The position numbers and the translations under genes are program-made. Shown here one piece after another: positions 32,353-44,300 of a stretch of 64,000 nt of DNA (within the stretch, counting starts at the first letter, position 1; each line of letters starts with the position of its first letter). Source of the DNA: Tenrec ecaudatus (lineage: Eukaryota > Chordata > Mammalia > Afrosoricida > Tenrecidae); the NCBI RefSeq assembly GCF_050624435.1, contig NC_134541.1:6834983-6898982 (forward strand). The letters run 5' to 3'. Under the pieces are notes generated by a model. That model had not been told where the DNA came from. It saw only the letters and a program-made list of their open reading frames with translations, and did no database searches.

Positions 32353-34071
32353 AATTATTTTCCTGATAAAGAATCCGGCAAAGGAAGGAGATGAAACAAT
32401 TTGGCCAAACGGCAATTAGTTTCTTCAACAACTAAACAAACACAAAGGCGCTGGGATGGGGGAGAGCAGTGAGGGAGGTGCAGTCTAAAGATGAAACGGC
32501 TTCACAGAGCCATCAAGTCACCAGGGAGGGGCCATATTTGGATCTTAATTCTGAACAAGTTGGTGTAAAGACTACGGGAAACGCGCACACCTACTAGGTA
32601 TTTGATTGGCGTGAATGTGTATCTGTTAAAAACGGTGGCATGTGTGCGTCTTCACCTGTCCACAGTCACAGTCTTGGAAAGCCACCTCCCTGCAAAGGGA
32701 ACAGGCCTGGGCCCTGGGATGACGAGCGACTGGGTCCTCCAGACTCCCAGGGTGATCTGTGACCCATCAGCTAGAGGTCTGGCATCTGCTTGGCTGGCAA
32801 TCCCTCCCTTGGATTTTTCTGAATCAAAGACCTGAGAAATGGCGATAAGCACTTCGTTCACGCTGACTTGACCCTGCCCGATTGCAACAGGTGTTGGTCT
32901 AGGAACTTGGCTTTTGTAATATCCGGCAGGCTAGGTCATCTGAAGGTTGACACTCAGAGAGTTCGTGACCCTTGTTAGGGAGCTCATTGAGAAGCTTGAG
33001 AAGGTCACTGGGCTGGTCTCCTCTCTTCCTGGCCAGGAAGGCAAACTGCTTTTGGATCTTGTGCTGTTTATCAGCATGCGGACTTACATCCCTCCAGCTC
33101 CTTGGGGGTCACCAATCAAAGCCCCGGTGGCCCAGTGCAGCCGGGCACCAGACGTGGAGTGCAAGGCATGTGCAAGGCATGATGGGAAATTTAAGCCTGC
33201 AGGGTTTTACAATGGTCTATAATTAGCAGGCGGATTTTGACGGCATAAAGAGGACCGAGCAGCATGGGCCTTGTGGTCAAAAGCAGCACTTCCTAAAAGC
33301 ATTGCAATATTTTCGTCTAGAAATGACACAGGTGGGACTGGGACTCAGCCGCCACTGCCGTCCCTGTCCAGCAGGGGGAGGGATAGAGCATAGATTGAAA
33401 AGGGGAATGCTGTGGGTGTGGAACTGGGACAGAACACTGGAGAAAGGCTGGAGGCTTGTGTGGGGGAGACAGAGCAGGGTAGGAAGCAATGTCCCTGGCT
33501 AGTAGACAAGCTATGTGCAGACAGAAAGCGGTGAAGAACCGCCTGGCTAAAAGGTGGCCAGAAAGAGGCCTCTTGAAGAATAACGTGCACAATAAAGGGG
33601 GTACAGAGGGAGGTGGCGGGGAGACGCCAGGAAAAGCCCAGCAGTATTGAGTGTGGCAGTGGCACAGAGGATGAGTTAGACACGCTCCTGTTTTTAGTCA
33701 AGTCCACTTGGCCAGCTTTGAAAGATCCTAGCTCGGGACCCCTCTGGCGTTCTTCACAATTTGCAAACGTGCATTGTTCTGCCCCGAGGGAGTCCACGTC
33801 GAAGTCTTCCTGGGTTTGCTTCTGCTTCTCATCAGGGGGACGGTGCGCCATCTCCTCTCCCAGCCGCTGTCAAGGAGAGTCCTCAGAGGCCTGGGCCAGC
33901 TCCCATCTGTCAGGTGCTTGTGGTCACTGCCGACTAGCCATATGTCAAACTGGCTTATATTTCCAGGCCACAAAGGTAGTGTAAATTGCTCCTGATCTGT
34001 TTGAGGAATGGTTTATGGTTAAAGCCTCCCCTTTCTCTCCCCTCCTCCCCAGCAAACCCTGAGCCTCTGCC

Positions 34072-34102
<31 letters not shown>
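34072..34102. repeat. (CAGG)n tetranucleotide repeat
   Basis: About seven to eight uninterrupted AGGC/CAGG units. Confidence 0.95.
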
Positions 34103-34964
34103 TCTAGCTTAGTCAGAGGCAACATTTTGTTTTGTTTTGCCTTTTCCTATTCTTTCATGGAAGGGTTCTGGGCTTTTGGAGTCTTGATTAAAGTTCCGAT
34201 CCTGTGAGGACGCAGAGTTTTGACTTCTGTTCAGACCTCTCCAGGCTACATGGGATTTCAGAGTGCCCCTGGGGCAGGGTCAGCCCCAGCGGATGCCCCC
34301 TCGCCCTCTGCAGGCAGCCTCTTCCCAGGGATTCCCTCCCCTCTTGCTAGCTGAGGCCTCCTCCGAGATTGAAAAGGAATGCTTCGATGTGGGACAAAGC
34401 TCAAAACTAAAAAAAAAAGGCCAGACATGCTGGTCTGAGAGAGAGCCCCTAGTAGAACCTTAGTCACTTTTCACGCCTGGACCTGACAACTCACCCCGGG
34501 GGCCCAACTTTCAGGCAATCCAACATAGGCCTGTAGGGTGAACAGTAACACCTGGGGGTGCACCCTGCAAGACACACAGGGATAGATACGTCTCAGAGGA
34601 GGGGATGCGGCATGTGATCAAATCGGCTGGAAGCTGGCCGGGCAGAGCGCCTTCTGCCTGCAGGGCAGGTGGAGAGCACACGGCCAGACCCACTGGGCAT
34701 GGTGATGGCTTGCAACTCGAAGCCCCAATTCGGATCCAGAATTGGCCTCTCCAGAGGCTGTGAGGGAGACCCACTAGGGACTTCCAAATGGGCTGGAGGT
34801 GTCAGCGTATGGCCCCCTGGTGACCTGCAAGAGATGAGGGGTGTGCACTGGTGGGCTTACTGTCTGTCATCCATGCCGAGTCACCTAATGCCCCAACTCA
34901 CAGGCTATGGGAAGAGCGAGCTTGAGTGAAGGTCTCTTTCTTTCTTTCTTTCCCCTTTTCTTTT

Positions 34965-35480
34965 AATTCTAATAGATCATTTTATTAGAGGCTCTTACAG
35001 CTCTTATGATCATACATACATCAATTGTACCAAGCACATTTGTATTTATGTTGCCATCATTTCTAAAACATTTTCTTTCTACTTGAGCTCCTATTTTCCC
35101 CCCTCCCTCCCACCTTTATAAATTATGAATAATTTATAAATTATTTTTACTATCATATTTCACACCATCTGCTGGCTGTCTCCCTTCATCCATGTTTCTG
35201 TTGTTCATTCCCCTGGGGGCAAGGGATTGTCTGTCGATCATCATTGTGATCGGTTCCCTCTTTCTCCCCTCACCTTCCTCCTACCCTTATAGTATTGCTA
35301 CTCTCATTATTGGTCCCGAGGGGCTTATCTGTCCTGGATTCCGTGTATTGAGGGCTCTTATCTGTACCGTGCACAAGCTCTGGTCCAGCCGGAGAGGTAA
35401 GACAGAACTGGGGTCATGATAGTGGGGAGGGGTGGGGGGAAGAGCACTAAAGAACCAGGGGAATGTTGTGTGAGCGGAGG
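34965..35480 (-). mobile_element. L1-type LINE 3' end, copy E, diverged
   Basis: 'gatcattttattagaggctc', 'caattgtaccaagcacattt', 'tttataaattatgaataatt' and 'ggtcccgaggggcttatctg' match copy D with more substitutions, so it is older. A CTTT repeat (34,934-34,952) precedes its tail side. Confidence 0.8.
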
Positions 35481-35699
35481 TCTGTAGCAGGTTCTGCCGA
35501 AGGCATCATGGCTGGGTACTTTTTAAAAGGGCTTGTGCTAGGCTGCGTTTGTGCGTAGGACGGAGGGGGGTGGGCAGTGACTATTCAAGACTGACCTGCT
35601 GCTGCTCCCCAGGAAGGGCGCTGGTCTTGCTGGGGTCTCGTGACGGGTGCCGGTGTCTCTGTTAATGACGGCTTGGGTGGCTATTAAGGTATTAGCTCC

Positions 35700-35878
35700 T
35701 CAAACCCCACACCCATTGCCGCGGAGTCTACAGCTACCCTAGCAGGGTTCCCGAGGCGGTAAATCCTTTCAGGAGCAGGCAGCTTTCTCTTTCTCCCAAG
35801 GAGCAGGCGGTGGGCTTGAACTGCCGACCTTGCGCCGAGCATCCCGACACTGATCTGATTGCGTCACCAGGGCTCCTT
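35700..35878 (-). repeat. AfroSINE copy
   Basis: Minus-sense 'acacccattgccgcggagtc', 'ggcttgaactgccgaccttg' and 'gcgtcaccagggctcc'. Confidence 0.85.
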
Positions 35879-36089
35879 ATTACGACACAGAAACAACCAA
35901 CACATGAGCACAGGTGCCTTTTGAAGGGAAGCCGGTGACAACTTGATGGTAGCGTCTTAACAATTGGGGTTAAGTCTGACCAGGCAGACATCACGGTGAC
36001 AGAATGTGGCCTTTGCAAGGGTGGGGATGCACAATGTAACTTAGTTTCTTAAAAAAGGAAAAACAAGCATGCTATCAAGCGAAGCAAAA

Positions 36090-36247
36090 CTGGCAGCTGC
36101 AGACTATATAGGCCTCAAGGTCAGCAGTTCCAAACCACCTGCTTGCTGCTGGGCAAGTTGAGGCTGTCCACCCTGGAAGGGCAGTTCTGCCCTGCCCTAT
36201 GGGCTCGCCAAATTGGAATCGGCCGGATGGCAGTGAGTTTGGTTTTA
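36090..36247 (+). repeat. AfroSINE copy
   Basis: 'tcaaggtcagcagttccaaa', 'gggcagttctgccctgccct' and 'ggatggcagtgagtttggtt'. Confidence 0.85.
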
Positions 36248-38204
36248 GACCACATCATCTGCAATAGTTGATTTTACATATGCAGGTGTATGTTCGTCAC
36301 CTACAGGCTCTATGTCCCTGTGCGGGAAGGAGGGCTGTCAGGCATGGAGGATGGTGTCTGTCTGGCCTCCGACGAGGCTGTGTGTTCACAGGAGTAACAT
36401 GCTAGGCCACAGAGCATCTCTCGGTAAGTCCTCCAGCGAACGAGGATCACAGGGGACCCTAGCACATAAACCAGCAGCTCCCACCAGCCTCACTCATCAC
36501 CAACCTAACCCCCAAGATAGTCACTGCGGCTTTTCCTTGTTTGGGAGGTTGGTCTCAGGCTGCGAGGATGCAGTGTGGAGACAGGGGTTCGCACTGCTGT
36601 AACCAGGCCGCCTGCCTGGAGCGGGGGACACACAGCCCCTCTCCTGAGGCGATGCTGCGTCTGGCAGCATCTGGTAGTCCCGGGGACATCAGGGACATCT
36701 GAAAACATCACCTCTGATGTGTGTTTCCTAGGTCGGGTGTGTGTTACCTTGTGTGCGGCAGAAGCAAACAACGCCCAGTAGGAGGAACGAGTTTACCAAT
36801 AAGCTTATTTACGTAGAGACTCGTTCCAGGGTTGTCAGATTCAGAATCAGGTGTCTTCCCCTGACGGTGGGTGCTGTGCCCGCTCCCCTCCCCACGGTCA
36901 CAGAATGGTGCACTGAGGACAGAGGAGCGTCCCTGTTCGACGGTAAAAGATAAAAGCTGTGGTCCAGGAGTCTCTCCCTGCTACCGCGCTACCTCTCTCG
37001 AGTGGTGGGAGTTTCCCGGGCCTAAGCCAAGAGGTTGCTTTCAGGCCCGAGGGCGTCCAGCATCGCGCCGGAGGGATCCAGGGCCCCCCGCCCCCACTGC
37101 TGTGGAAGGGTGCTCCAAGATGGAGGCCGGCAAAGGAAGGTCCAAAAAAATAAGGAACTGGCTTTCTTGTACAGAAAACCTTTTGTTGTCGCCATCGCAC
37201 AGCTTTGAAAGAGAACAGAGCTGTTGCAGGTCCGCTCCGAGTGGGCAGTGTTTCCCGTGTGGTTCTGTCTGGCATGGCGAACAAGGTGGGGACATCACGC
37301 CAGCAAGACCTTCCTGGCACCGTCATCAGCTCAGCACATTGCAGGGCTTTAAACATAGAGGGGTGGTGGGGGCGGGCCTCTCTCTGGGACCATGCAAGCC
37401 TAGTCGGAGCTTGTCAACAGAAATCCAGAAACCAGGCCCCCTGCGCCGACACTGCCGACTGACTCCCCACCCTGTGCAACCCTGGCACCAGGGTTTTCGG
37501 TCTCGCACACTGACTCCCCGGCACTCGTGCAGGGAGTGTGGCTGCTCACTCTACAGTGTGGGGGCCAAAGCAGAGGCAGGCAGACACGTGCGGTGTCTGA
37601 AGCTGAAAGCATGGTAGTTTTAAGGGGCGTGGGCTGAACTGCTGTCCCAGTGTTTGTCCAGTTGGTTTATTTTACTGTCACAAAAGTAGCACCCAGAGGC
37701 TGAGGGTCGGGATCCGGACACCAATTACACTATTTAAACTGGTGGCTCTTTGGAAACCTGAACACCGGGCTCTATCCAGCACCACGAGAACCATGTTTAA
37801 AACAGGCTTCACTGACCAAGGACTTAAAACTGACCCTGGAGGGTCGGGATGGAAGGCACATGTTTATGCAGCCACTTCGAGAGGAATTAAAAGTTCCTAG
37901 AGTAGAAAGTAAGCACTTTTACTTTCAACTAGCATTTTTCTGAAACCGACCCAGATCATGAGGTGATGGGTTTTGGGGGGTACATACCCAAAAGGGAAGG
38001 TAACCTGTGAAACGCCTCTCAGACTCGAGGCCGTTCTGTCAGTCCTGGGCCAAGAACACTACGGCTCCGTCCTGGGAGATGCTCTCACTGCAGGCAGCCC
38101 AGCAGGTGGGCACAGGGCAGTGTGGGAGGCGCAGGCGCGTTCACCTGCACCCTTCAGGGAACAAGTGGCTGTTAATTGTGGTGGAGTAAGAGAGCCGTCA
38201 CACT

Positions 38205-38556
38205 GGGGGTGCAGGTCTGAGCTTTATTAAGATCAATGCCACTGGCAGGAGTGGAACGAGACGGTCTCTGGCGTGGGTGCTTGAGATCCCCAGAGCCGGC
38301 CTGGCAGCCCTCCTCCCCAGGGCTCCACAGCCCTTCAGGGTGCCGTCCTCCTTCAAACACTCAACCAGCCTGGGGCAGCAGCGGGCCCTCTCCCTACAAG
38401 CCGGCCGAGGCCCAGCACATGGGGAGGTGGTGAAGGCGGCCCCGGCACAGACTTGCATCTCCAGCTCTTTCCACCATGAATCCCATCAAGGTAAACAGAG
38501 GTCCTGCTGTCCAGTCTGAGAAGGCTATGAACTCAGCCGGCGGCGGCAGCTGTAGC
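38205..38556 (-). other. CSTF1: CSTF1 3' UTR
   Basis: From the TGA stop to the likely cleavage site about 20 bases past an AATAAA (minus strand, 38,228-38,223). About 350 nt, free of recognisable repeats. Confidence 0.65.
38223..38228 (-). terminator. CSTF1: Polyadenylation signal AATAAA of CSTF1
   Basis: TTTATT on the plus strand reads AATAAA in transcript sense, about 330 nt after the stop. It is the first canonical signal after the stop codon. Confidence 0.7.
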
Positions 38557-38816
38557 TCAGTCGGTGGTGGAGCGGCGGTACCAGAAGCGGGCGCGGAAGT
38601 CGTCGCTGCAGGTCATGAAGCCGGGGTTGGTGGGCGAGTGCACGATGCAGCGTACGATGTTGTTGTGGCCCAGGGACAGCAGGTTCCGGCGCTCGGCCGT
38701 GCGAGAGTCCCAGCAGCACAGGCTGATGGTCCTCTCGTCAGGCAGCAGCACGTAGTCCTCGGTGTGGTTGAAGACGGCCTGCGTCCTGTGCACCTGCCGC
38801 CCACTCAGACCGGCAC
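38557..38816 (-). CDS. CSTF1: CSTF1 exon 6, coding part (residues 346-431)
   Basis: Opens after a CTGTCCAG acceptor in phase 1, so the split Gly codon G|GT is restored and the protein reads RYTG-AGLSG. It encodes the last two blades, [20 protein letters not shown] and a final blade running from HNNIVRC to FWYRRSTTD, then TGA at 38,559-38,557. 260 nt, no repeats. Confidence 0.95.
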
Positions 38817-39029
38817 CTGGACAGGAGGAGAGTAGGTAGGGGAGTGTGGGGCCAGCAGGCAGCCTGCCTGCCCAGGCCCAGGGTCCAAGGGCACTGTCAC
38901 ACAGTCTCAGGAACACACCTGCTGTATGGTTTTGGAAACCAGCATCCAAGGCTAATGCTGTGACATGAGAAACACACCATCTTTAACCAACACTTCACTG
39001 GTGCCATGTGATATACTCTATAATCTGCT

Positions 39030-39200
39030 TTGGCTGGGTAGGCGTTGGGTGGGTAATCGCAAGGTCAGTGGTTTAAACCCACCAAACTCCCTGGGAGAAA
39101 GATGAAGCGCTGCTCCCATTAAGATTCAGAGCTTTGGGCACCCTGCGTAGGGTGGCTGTGGGCCAGAACTGACTTGATGGCCATGGGTTTGGTTTGATGC
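39030..39200 (+). repeat. AfroSINE copy in CSTF1 intron 5
   Basis: 'ggtcagtggtttaaacccac', 'gggagaaagatgaagcgc' and 'gacttgatggccatgggttt'. Confidence 0.85.
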
Positions 39201-39639
39201 TGGGTCAGATTCCTACGTCTTCAACTGGCTGTGTCCTACCCATCGCCTGGGACACCATTACTTAGGAGCGCTCTCCCATTGGCACACTCAGCGCTGAGCA
39301 GCCCAGCTGTGATACACGTCCTTAGCACAGAAAGCTTCACGTTCTCAGGGTTAAGTCTTCAGGAATGGAATGACTGGGTTAAAGCGTACAAGAACCTCCA
39401 AAAGGCAGCGTGTATTTTTTTCTAGGACCATGAAAAACCTACCTTATGTGTGACCTTCCACAGCTTTTCCAAGCTGCACCCGTTGGAGCCCACCCTGCAC
39501 TCTGTGGAGGCCATGGCACTGCCAGGATCACACCAGCATCCAACACCCAGGCGCAGCCTTGGCCAATCACCTAGTAGTGTAAGCCTCCAGCTTCCCACCT
39601 GCCATCGAGGACAATATGACTCACTCACCCAGGAAGCAC

Positions 39640-39862
39640 CTGACTGTGCACCAAAAGGCTGGTGGTTTGAATCCACCAAGGGGAGCCTCAGGAGCTGCTA
39701 ACCACAAGGTCAGCAGTTCAAAACCACCAAATGCTCGACTGGAGATAGATGAAGCTTTCTCCTCAGGTGAAGAGTCATAGACAGGCTCGGAATCCCACAG
39801 GGGGCAGCGCGACTCCAGTGCCAGGAGTCTGGAGCGACTCGCTGGCATTGAGTTTGCAGTCT
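39640..39862 (+). repeat. AfroSINE copy with a second partial head
   Basis: A 5' fragment ('aggctggtggtttgaatcc') is followed by a full copy ('aaggtcagcagttcaaaacc', 'gaatcccacagggggcagc'). Confidence 0.75.
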
Positions 39863-42011
39863 TAGCGGCGGCTCAGAAGACAGGTGTGGCAATCTGTCAC
39901 AAAGTGACAGCCGGGAGCATCCAAGGAGCCAGCAGCTCTCCCCTGAACACAGGGCACCACTGTGAGTTAGGACCCACAGATGACAACCAACAGAACTGCC
40001 TGCGAAGTGTTGCAGCAAAGCATGCACTCAGTAAATGCTGCTCCAGTCGGGTATGTCCTTGAAAGACCCACTCGGTGCTGCCCACCGAGTGTGAGACGGT
40101 GCCTGCTTTCTGAGGACTCCGGCTCACTGGAGACGAGCATGTTGTGAGGGACGCTTGTCTGAGTGCTCAGCTGGCTTTCCGCGGCAGGGCACAGTGGGAC
40201 GACATAGGAAGGGGATTCAAACAGTTCTAGGGAAAATGGAATGAAAAGCTAATAGAATTTTCCCATGCATCTTTTGAAGTCCAATTGCAAGTTAAAAGTC
40301 TTGATACAACCGCTGCTCAGGGGTACGTTAAAATGGGCACTTTCCCCTGATAGAACAGACTGTGTGTAATTTCTGGATCTTTATCGACACCAGATCGTAT
40401 CATCTTAAAATCTTAACAGTGAAAGAAAAAAAAAGAAAAAGACCGACCTGTACTTGCATTTCTGAGACTCTCTGTGCCGAGGGGCCCCTGGTCCTCCTCT
40501 TGTGAAAAGAGCGCATGCGCTCTGGCCGCTGTCCTGCCAAGCCGGTGCTCGGGTTTTGCCTGCCCCAGAGGGCTTCCAAGCTGGAGCTCCTCTATGGCAG
40601 CGACGCCACATCTCTCTCCCGCAGGCGGGCCCGGGGAAAGCGCCCAGTGAGAGGTGGGTTTAAGCGCCTGCAGGAGATTCTGTAAACGTGGCGGCAGCAG
40701 CTAAGCCCCAACCACCAACCTTCGCCCTCTCGGTGGAGGGCTTAACTCGCGCAGCAGGACTGCAGGGGTTCCGGGTTGTGGAGACTTTCCCTCGAGGGCA
40801 GCCTTTGGTCCAATGTTCTAAGTTAATTTCTGATGTCAAGATGTCTAGTATTTTCTTTAAAAATCTCCCTTTCCCTTTATTTCGAGAACCTCTTGAATAC
40901 TAAGTACGCCTTTGCACCGGAAACATGGGTCTAACGTACTGAAAGGAAAAGGTCTTCACCTGGGACAGGCAGGCCACCCCAGGGAGCCTGCACACAGGGG
41001 TCCCATGTCCATTCCACCCTGGAAAGGCCAACAGCCCCCTGCCACCACAGCACACTACAACGGCCAGCACCCACGAAACCACACAGGGAAGGACAAGCAG
41101 ACAGAACACGTGTCAGTGGTGCGTCCTGGGCCCCAGGTGGCCCAGCAGGGCTCACAGTGACATGGCCACTGCTGCCGGGGGCGCTTGCACCAGTGTTTTC
41201 ATCACCCTGGCAAGTTCTTTTTGAAATAAGCCGACCACCCCATCCTTTAACAGCCGCGCACAGATTGCTACACGCAGAAGTTTCAACAAAGTCACAAAGA
41301 AGGCTCTTTGTAAGTCTTGGTAGCTGTATACAAAGGCGCCTTGAAAAGTTTATGAAATAAGGGAATTAAGAGAATGGAACCCCTCTCCCCAACCCCCAAA
41401 ATATCTTGAAGCCTCCTGCTGTAACTGGTCACTGGACAAAGGGGTGGCTAGTCAGGCTGCCCCCTAGTGGTTCCAATGCCACCCACCCACTGTCCCTGAG
41501 TGGATTCTAGAGAACCTGCAGGAAGGACAAAGAACTGCCCCCTGGGTCTGCGAGACTCACACTTCCCCTGCCGCATCACAAGGGCTCCTCTGCAGTGCCA
41601 CATCCCCTTCCATTTCCCTCTCCAGAACGCTCCCGTGAACAGGGACAGACCACTGCCTGCCAGCAGAACCTGCCCTGGCAAGCGGGCTTTCTACTGAGTG
41701 CCAGCACCGATGATGCCTGATCCAAATACATCTTACAACAGAGGGAAGTAGGTCTTTGCTGAGTACAGGGACAGAGTGAGGCCCACCCCTAGGGACTCCC
41801 CACCAGAGACCCAGGCTGCAGTGGAGTGAAAGCAAATGCTATCGTCAGAGCGCAGCCACAGGCTCTTCCTTCTCGGGACACCAGGGTGGTGCAGTCCACG
41901 GAGGGAGGGGATGATGGCTTCCATCTCCCAGGCCCACTCTTACGGAGACTCAGAACACACGTGGTCTTATGAGGGGGGTGGTGGTACCTCTACTTAGAAA
42001 TGGGTCAAGTA

Positions 42012-42061
42012 GCCTTCCCTGGTGGCATAGTGGATTATGCATTGGGCTGCTAATTGCAAGA
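42012..42061 (+). repeat. AfroSINE head fragment close to CSTF1 exon 5
   Basis: 'ccctggtggcatagtggatt' and 'gcattgggctgctaattgc' is a pure 5' head, about 130 bp into intron 5 from the exon 5 donor, antisense to the transcript. Confidence 0.85.
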
Positions 42062-42193
42062 AATGGGCCAAGACCTGTCCCATTGGCCCTTCTTTCTCAG
42101 ACCAGCTGCCCTCAGCCCTGACCTGCTCCCATCTAATGCGTGTAGCTCCAGCACATGGTGCTAATCTGGGCCCCAGGCCCGTTTCCGACGTAC

Positions 42194-42584
42194 CTGTGTA
42201 TCTCACCAGCGTGCGTCCCGTCGATATCTCCCAGAGTTTGGCCACAGAGTCCTTGCCGCTGGAGAGGATGTACTTGGAATTCTTGGAAAAAATGGCAGAA
42301 CACACTTCGGCGCCATCGTGCGCCTTCTCGAAGGTGGTGATGCAGCGGTTTGACACGCCATCCCACAACTTGATGCAGCCGTCCTTGCTGCCCGTGACGT
42401 ACATGTTGGCGCTCGGGTTGTAGCTCACGGAGCAGATGGCGTCGGTGTGCTGGTCTTGGGGGTTACAGGAGACGAAACACTGGAACGTGTTGATGTCGTA
42501 CAGCCGCAGGGTCGGGTGCTGAGTCCCCACGAGAATAAAGTCCCCGGAGGGGTGAAAGGAGATGGAGCGCAGCATTTCCGCCTC
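42194..42584 (-). CDS. CSTF1: CSTF1 exon 5 (residues 216-345)
   Basis: CTGCAG acceptor, then GAGGCGGAAATG (E A E M), ending in phase 1 at ACACAG|GTACGT. Encodes three WD blades: [40 protein letters not shown] and [24 protein letters not shown]. 391 nt. Each blade shows the His near the start and the Trp/Tyr-Asp at the end typical of WD40 repeats. Confidence 0.96.
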
Positions 42585-43348
42585 CTGCAGGACAGACGTG
42601 GCCAGAAGTGACCCACTGCTCAGGGAAGCAGCGGTCTAGCAGGAAGGCTATATGGGCGGGCGTGCACACCCGGAACAAACAAAGAGTGCCCTCGTGTAAA
42701 TCAACGTTAATTTTCAGCAGGGATCTGGGACACCTCCCTCGTACTGGTGAGCTCGCTGCACAAGCCCCAGCCGAAGCCCTCACCACCGGCAGGTGGGCAG
42801 CAGGGCCGCTAAGCGCCTAACCAATGAAGCACTCACGGCCGAGTGCTGAGGGAGCCGGCACTGGTGTACCGTTGCCCCTTGTCTCTGCCCTGTCTCCAAA
42901 CACCAGGATTACCCCTGACTGTGAAACACTCCCTCCCAAGACCTTCCCTGAAGACCCACAGCAAACCTCAGCCACTGCAGTGACCCCAGAGGACAGGGTA
43001 ACAGGGCCCCACAGGCTTTCCAGGCTGGGACCCGCACAGGAGCAGATGGCGTCCTCTCATTCCAAGGCAGTGGTCCTCAACCTGTGGGTCATGACCCCTG
43101 AGGGGGTCAAACGGCCCTTTCACAGGGGTCGCTTAAGACCATCGGAAAACACCTATTTCTGATGGTCATAGGAACTGAGACACCGCATCCGTCTCTAGGC
43201 GGGTCCGCCCACATGCAGATATATGCCCATGTACAAGTACCGGGCGTGATAATGTCATTGTGCCAACCCCATCACATACACCCTGTACAGATACAGGTGT
43301 ATGTGACATGAATGGCACCATAATGTACTCATGCGGACCAGTCACACG

Positions 43349-43382
43349 TGTGTAGAAAGCAGCTACTGTGTAGAAAGCAGCA
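43349..43382. repeat. Short tandem duplication inside SPIN
   Basis: Two copies of GTGTAGAAAGCAGC separated by three bases. Confidence 0.8.
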
Positions 43383-43463
43383 GTATTCTAGGTAAAACGA
43401 CACTTCATGAATTATAATTACTGGGTAAATGTAAAATTGCGTACTGTAAAAGCACCGAGTACT

Positions 43464-43536
43464 GCAAAAAAAAAAAATCTGTACCACAGGAACTTAATCT
43501 GCAAAAAAATATATCTGTACCATAGGAACTTAATCT
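43464..43536. repeat. 37-bp tandem duplication inside SPIN
   Basis: Two units, each GCAAAAA.. then ATCTGTACCA(C/T)AGGAACTT and AATCT, differing by one base and by A-run length. Confidence 0.9.
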
Positions 43537-44102
43537 GGATGTTGACCAGTCTTTTTATATTCAGCTGTGCTTATGTTAACAATGAAAATACATCCTGCAT
43601 ATCAGATATTTAATTACAATTCATAACGGTAGCAAAATTACAGTGATGAAGTAGCAATGAAAACAATTTTATGGTTGGGGGTCTCCACCACATGAGGAAC
43701 TGAATTAAAGGGTGGCGGCATTAGGAAGGTTGAGAACCACTGCTCTAAGGGATTGGTGGGTTTGAAACAGCCGACTTAAGCCGCCGAGGGCTTAACCAAG
43801 GGGCTTCCAGGGCTCCTTCCAGAAAATGCCTAAGAAATTAAACTCGGTTATTAGACACCGTCACTGACTATATTCAAAATAGAGAGTAGCTGCTTGTCCT
43901 GTAAGCAGTGGTTTGGACCGAGTAACTGCTGGATCCTGACGAGCTGGACCTCACTGAGACGGGCTGCTTTTGAAAGTGAGGTGGCCGCTGACCCCGGCCC
44001 TGCTGCACACTCCCCGCCCCTGCTCCTCCTGCTGGGCTCTGGCAGGATGCTCCCTGGGACTAGTCTTCACAAAGAACCGCCACACACCGTGTGCTTGCTA
44101 AC

Positions 44103-44300
44103 CTGAATGTACTTGAAGGCTCTCTTTGCAGATGGCTTGGAGTAATCAAATAACTTCAGCGTGTAATCCCTGGATCCCGAGGCCAGGATCTGTTCCGTTG
44201 GGTGGAAGGCGAGACATGTGACCTCGTCCACATGGTCGTAGAGGGTGCGGATCACAGGGTGGTTTTCCATGTTCTGCTGGGCAGTCTCGTTCATCATGAC
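44103..44300 (-). CDS. CSTF1: CSTF1 exon 4 (residues 150-215)
   Basis: 198 nt, phase 0 at both ends, starting V-MMNETAQQ and ending AFKYIQ. Contains the WD blade [27 protein letters not shown]. Acceptor GTGTAG and donor CAG|GTTAGC are intact. Confidence 0.96.

Larger units (their letters stand above)
94..38204. other. CASS4 intron/upstream DNA with no recognised coding exon
   Basis: About 38 kb lies between the CASS4 SH3 exon and the CSTF1 3' end. The short CASS4 first coding exon, which in human encodes about a dozen residues, should lie here on the minus strand, but I could not find it by eye. The non-repeat parts (for example 446-894, 5190-6030, 9440-10115, 14330-15880, 18030-19055, 23350-25570, 28870-29795, 33230-34960 and 36250-38200) show no splice-flanked open frames resembling a known protein. 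The open frames present are short, lack family features, and mostly run through repeats. Confidence 0.6.
43068..43742. mobile_element. SPIN non-autonomous hAT transposon, 675 bp
   Basis: Inverted ends CAGTGGTCCTCAACC and, at the far end, GGTTGAGAACCACTG. Next come 'tgtgggtcatgacccc', 'tttcacaggggtcgctta' and the small hairpin 'agaccatcggaaaac'/'tttctgatggtc', all features of SPIN. The right end holds 'gtagcaaaattacagtgatg'. The flanks TTCCAAGG and CTCTAAGG agree at 6 of 8 positions (decayed 8-bp target duplication). No transposase frame, so it was mobilised in trans. Located in CSTF1 intron 4. Confidence 0.9.
42975..43820 (-). repeat. AfroSINE split by the 675-bp SPIN element
   Basis: The left part (42,995-43,067) reads 'gccccacaggctttccaggc'. 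The right part (43,751-43,820) reads 'gtgggtttgaaacagccgac' and 'ggcttccagggctcc'. The SPIN element sits between. Confidence 0.7.

Noticed and set aside
36871-37617. 248-codon plus-strand open frame
   Set aside because: No start context, domain or splice signals; locally G+C-rich intergenic DNA.
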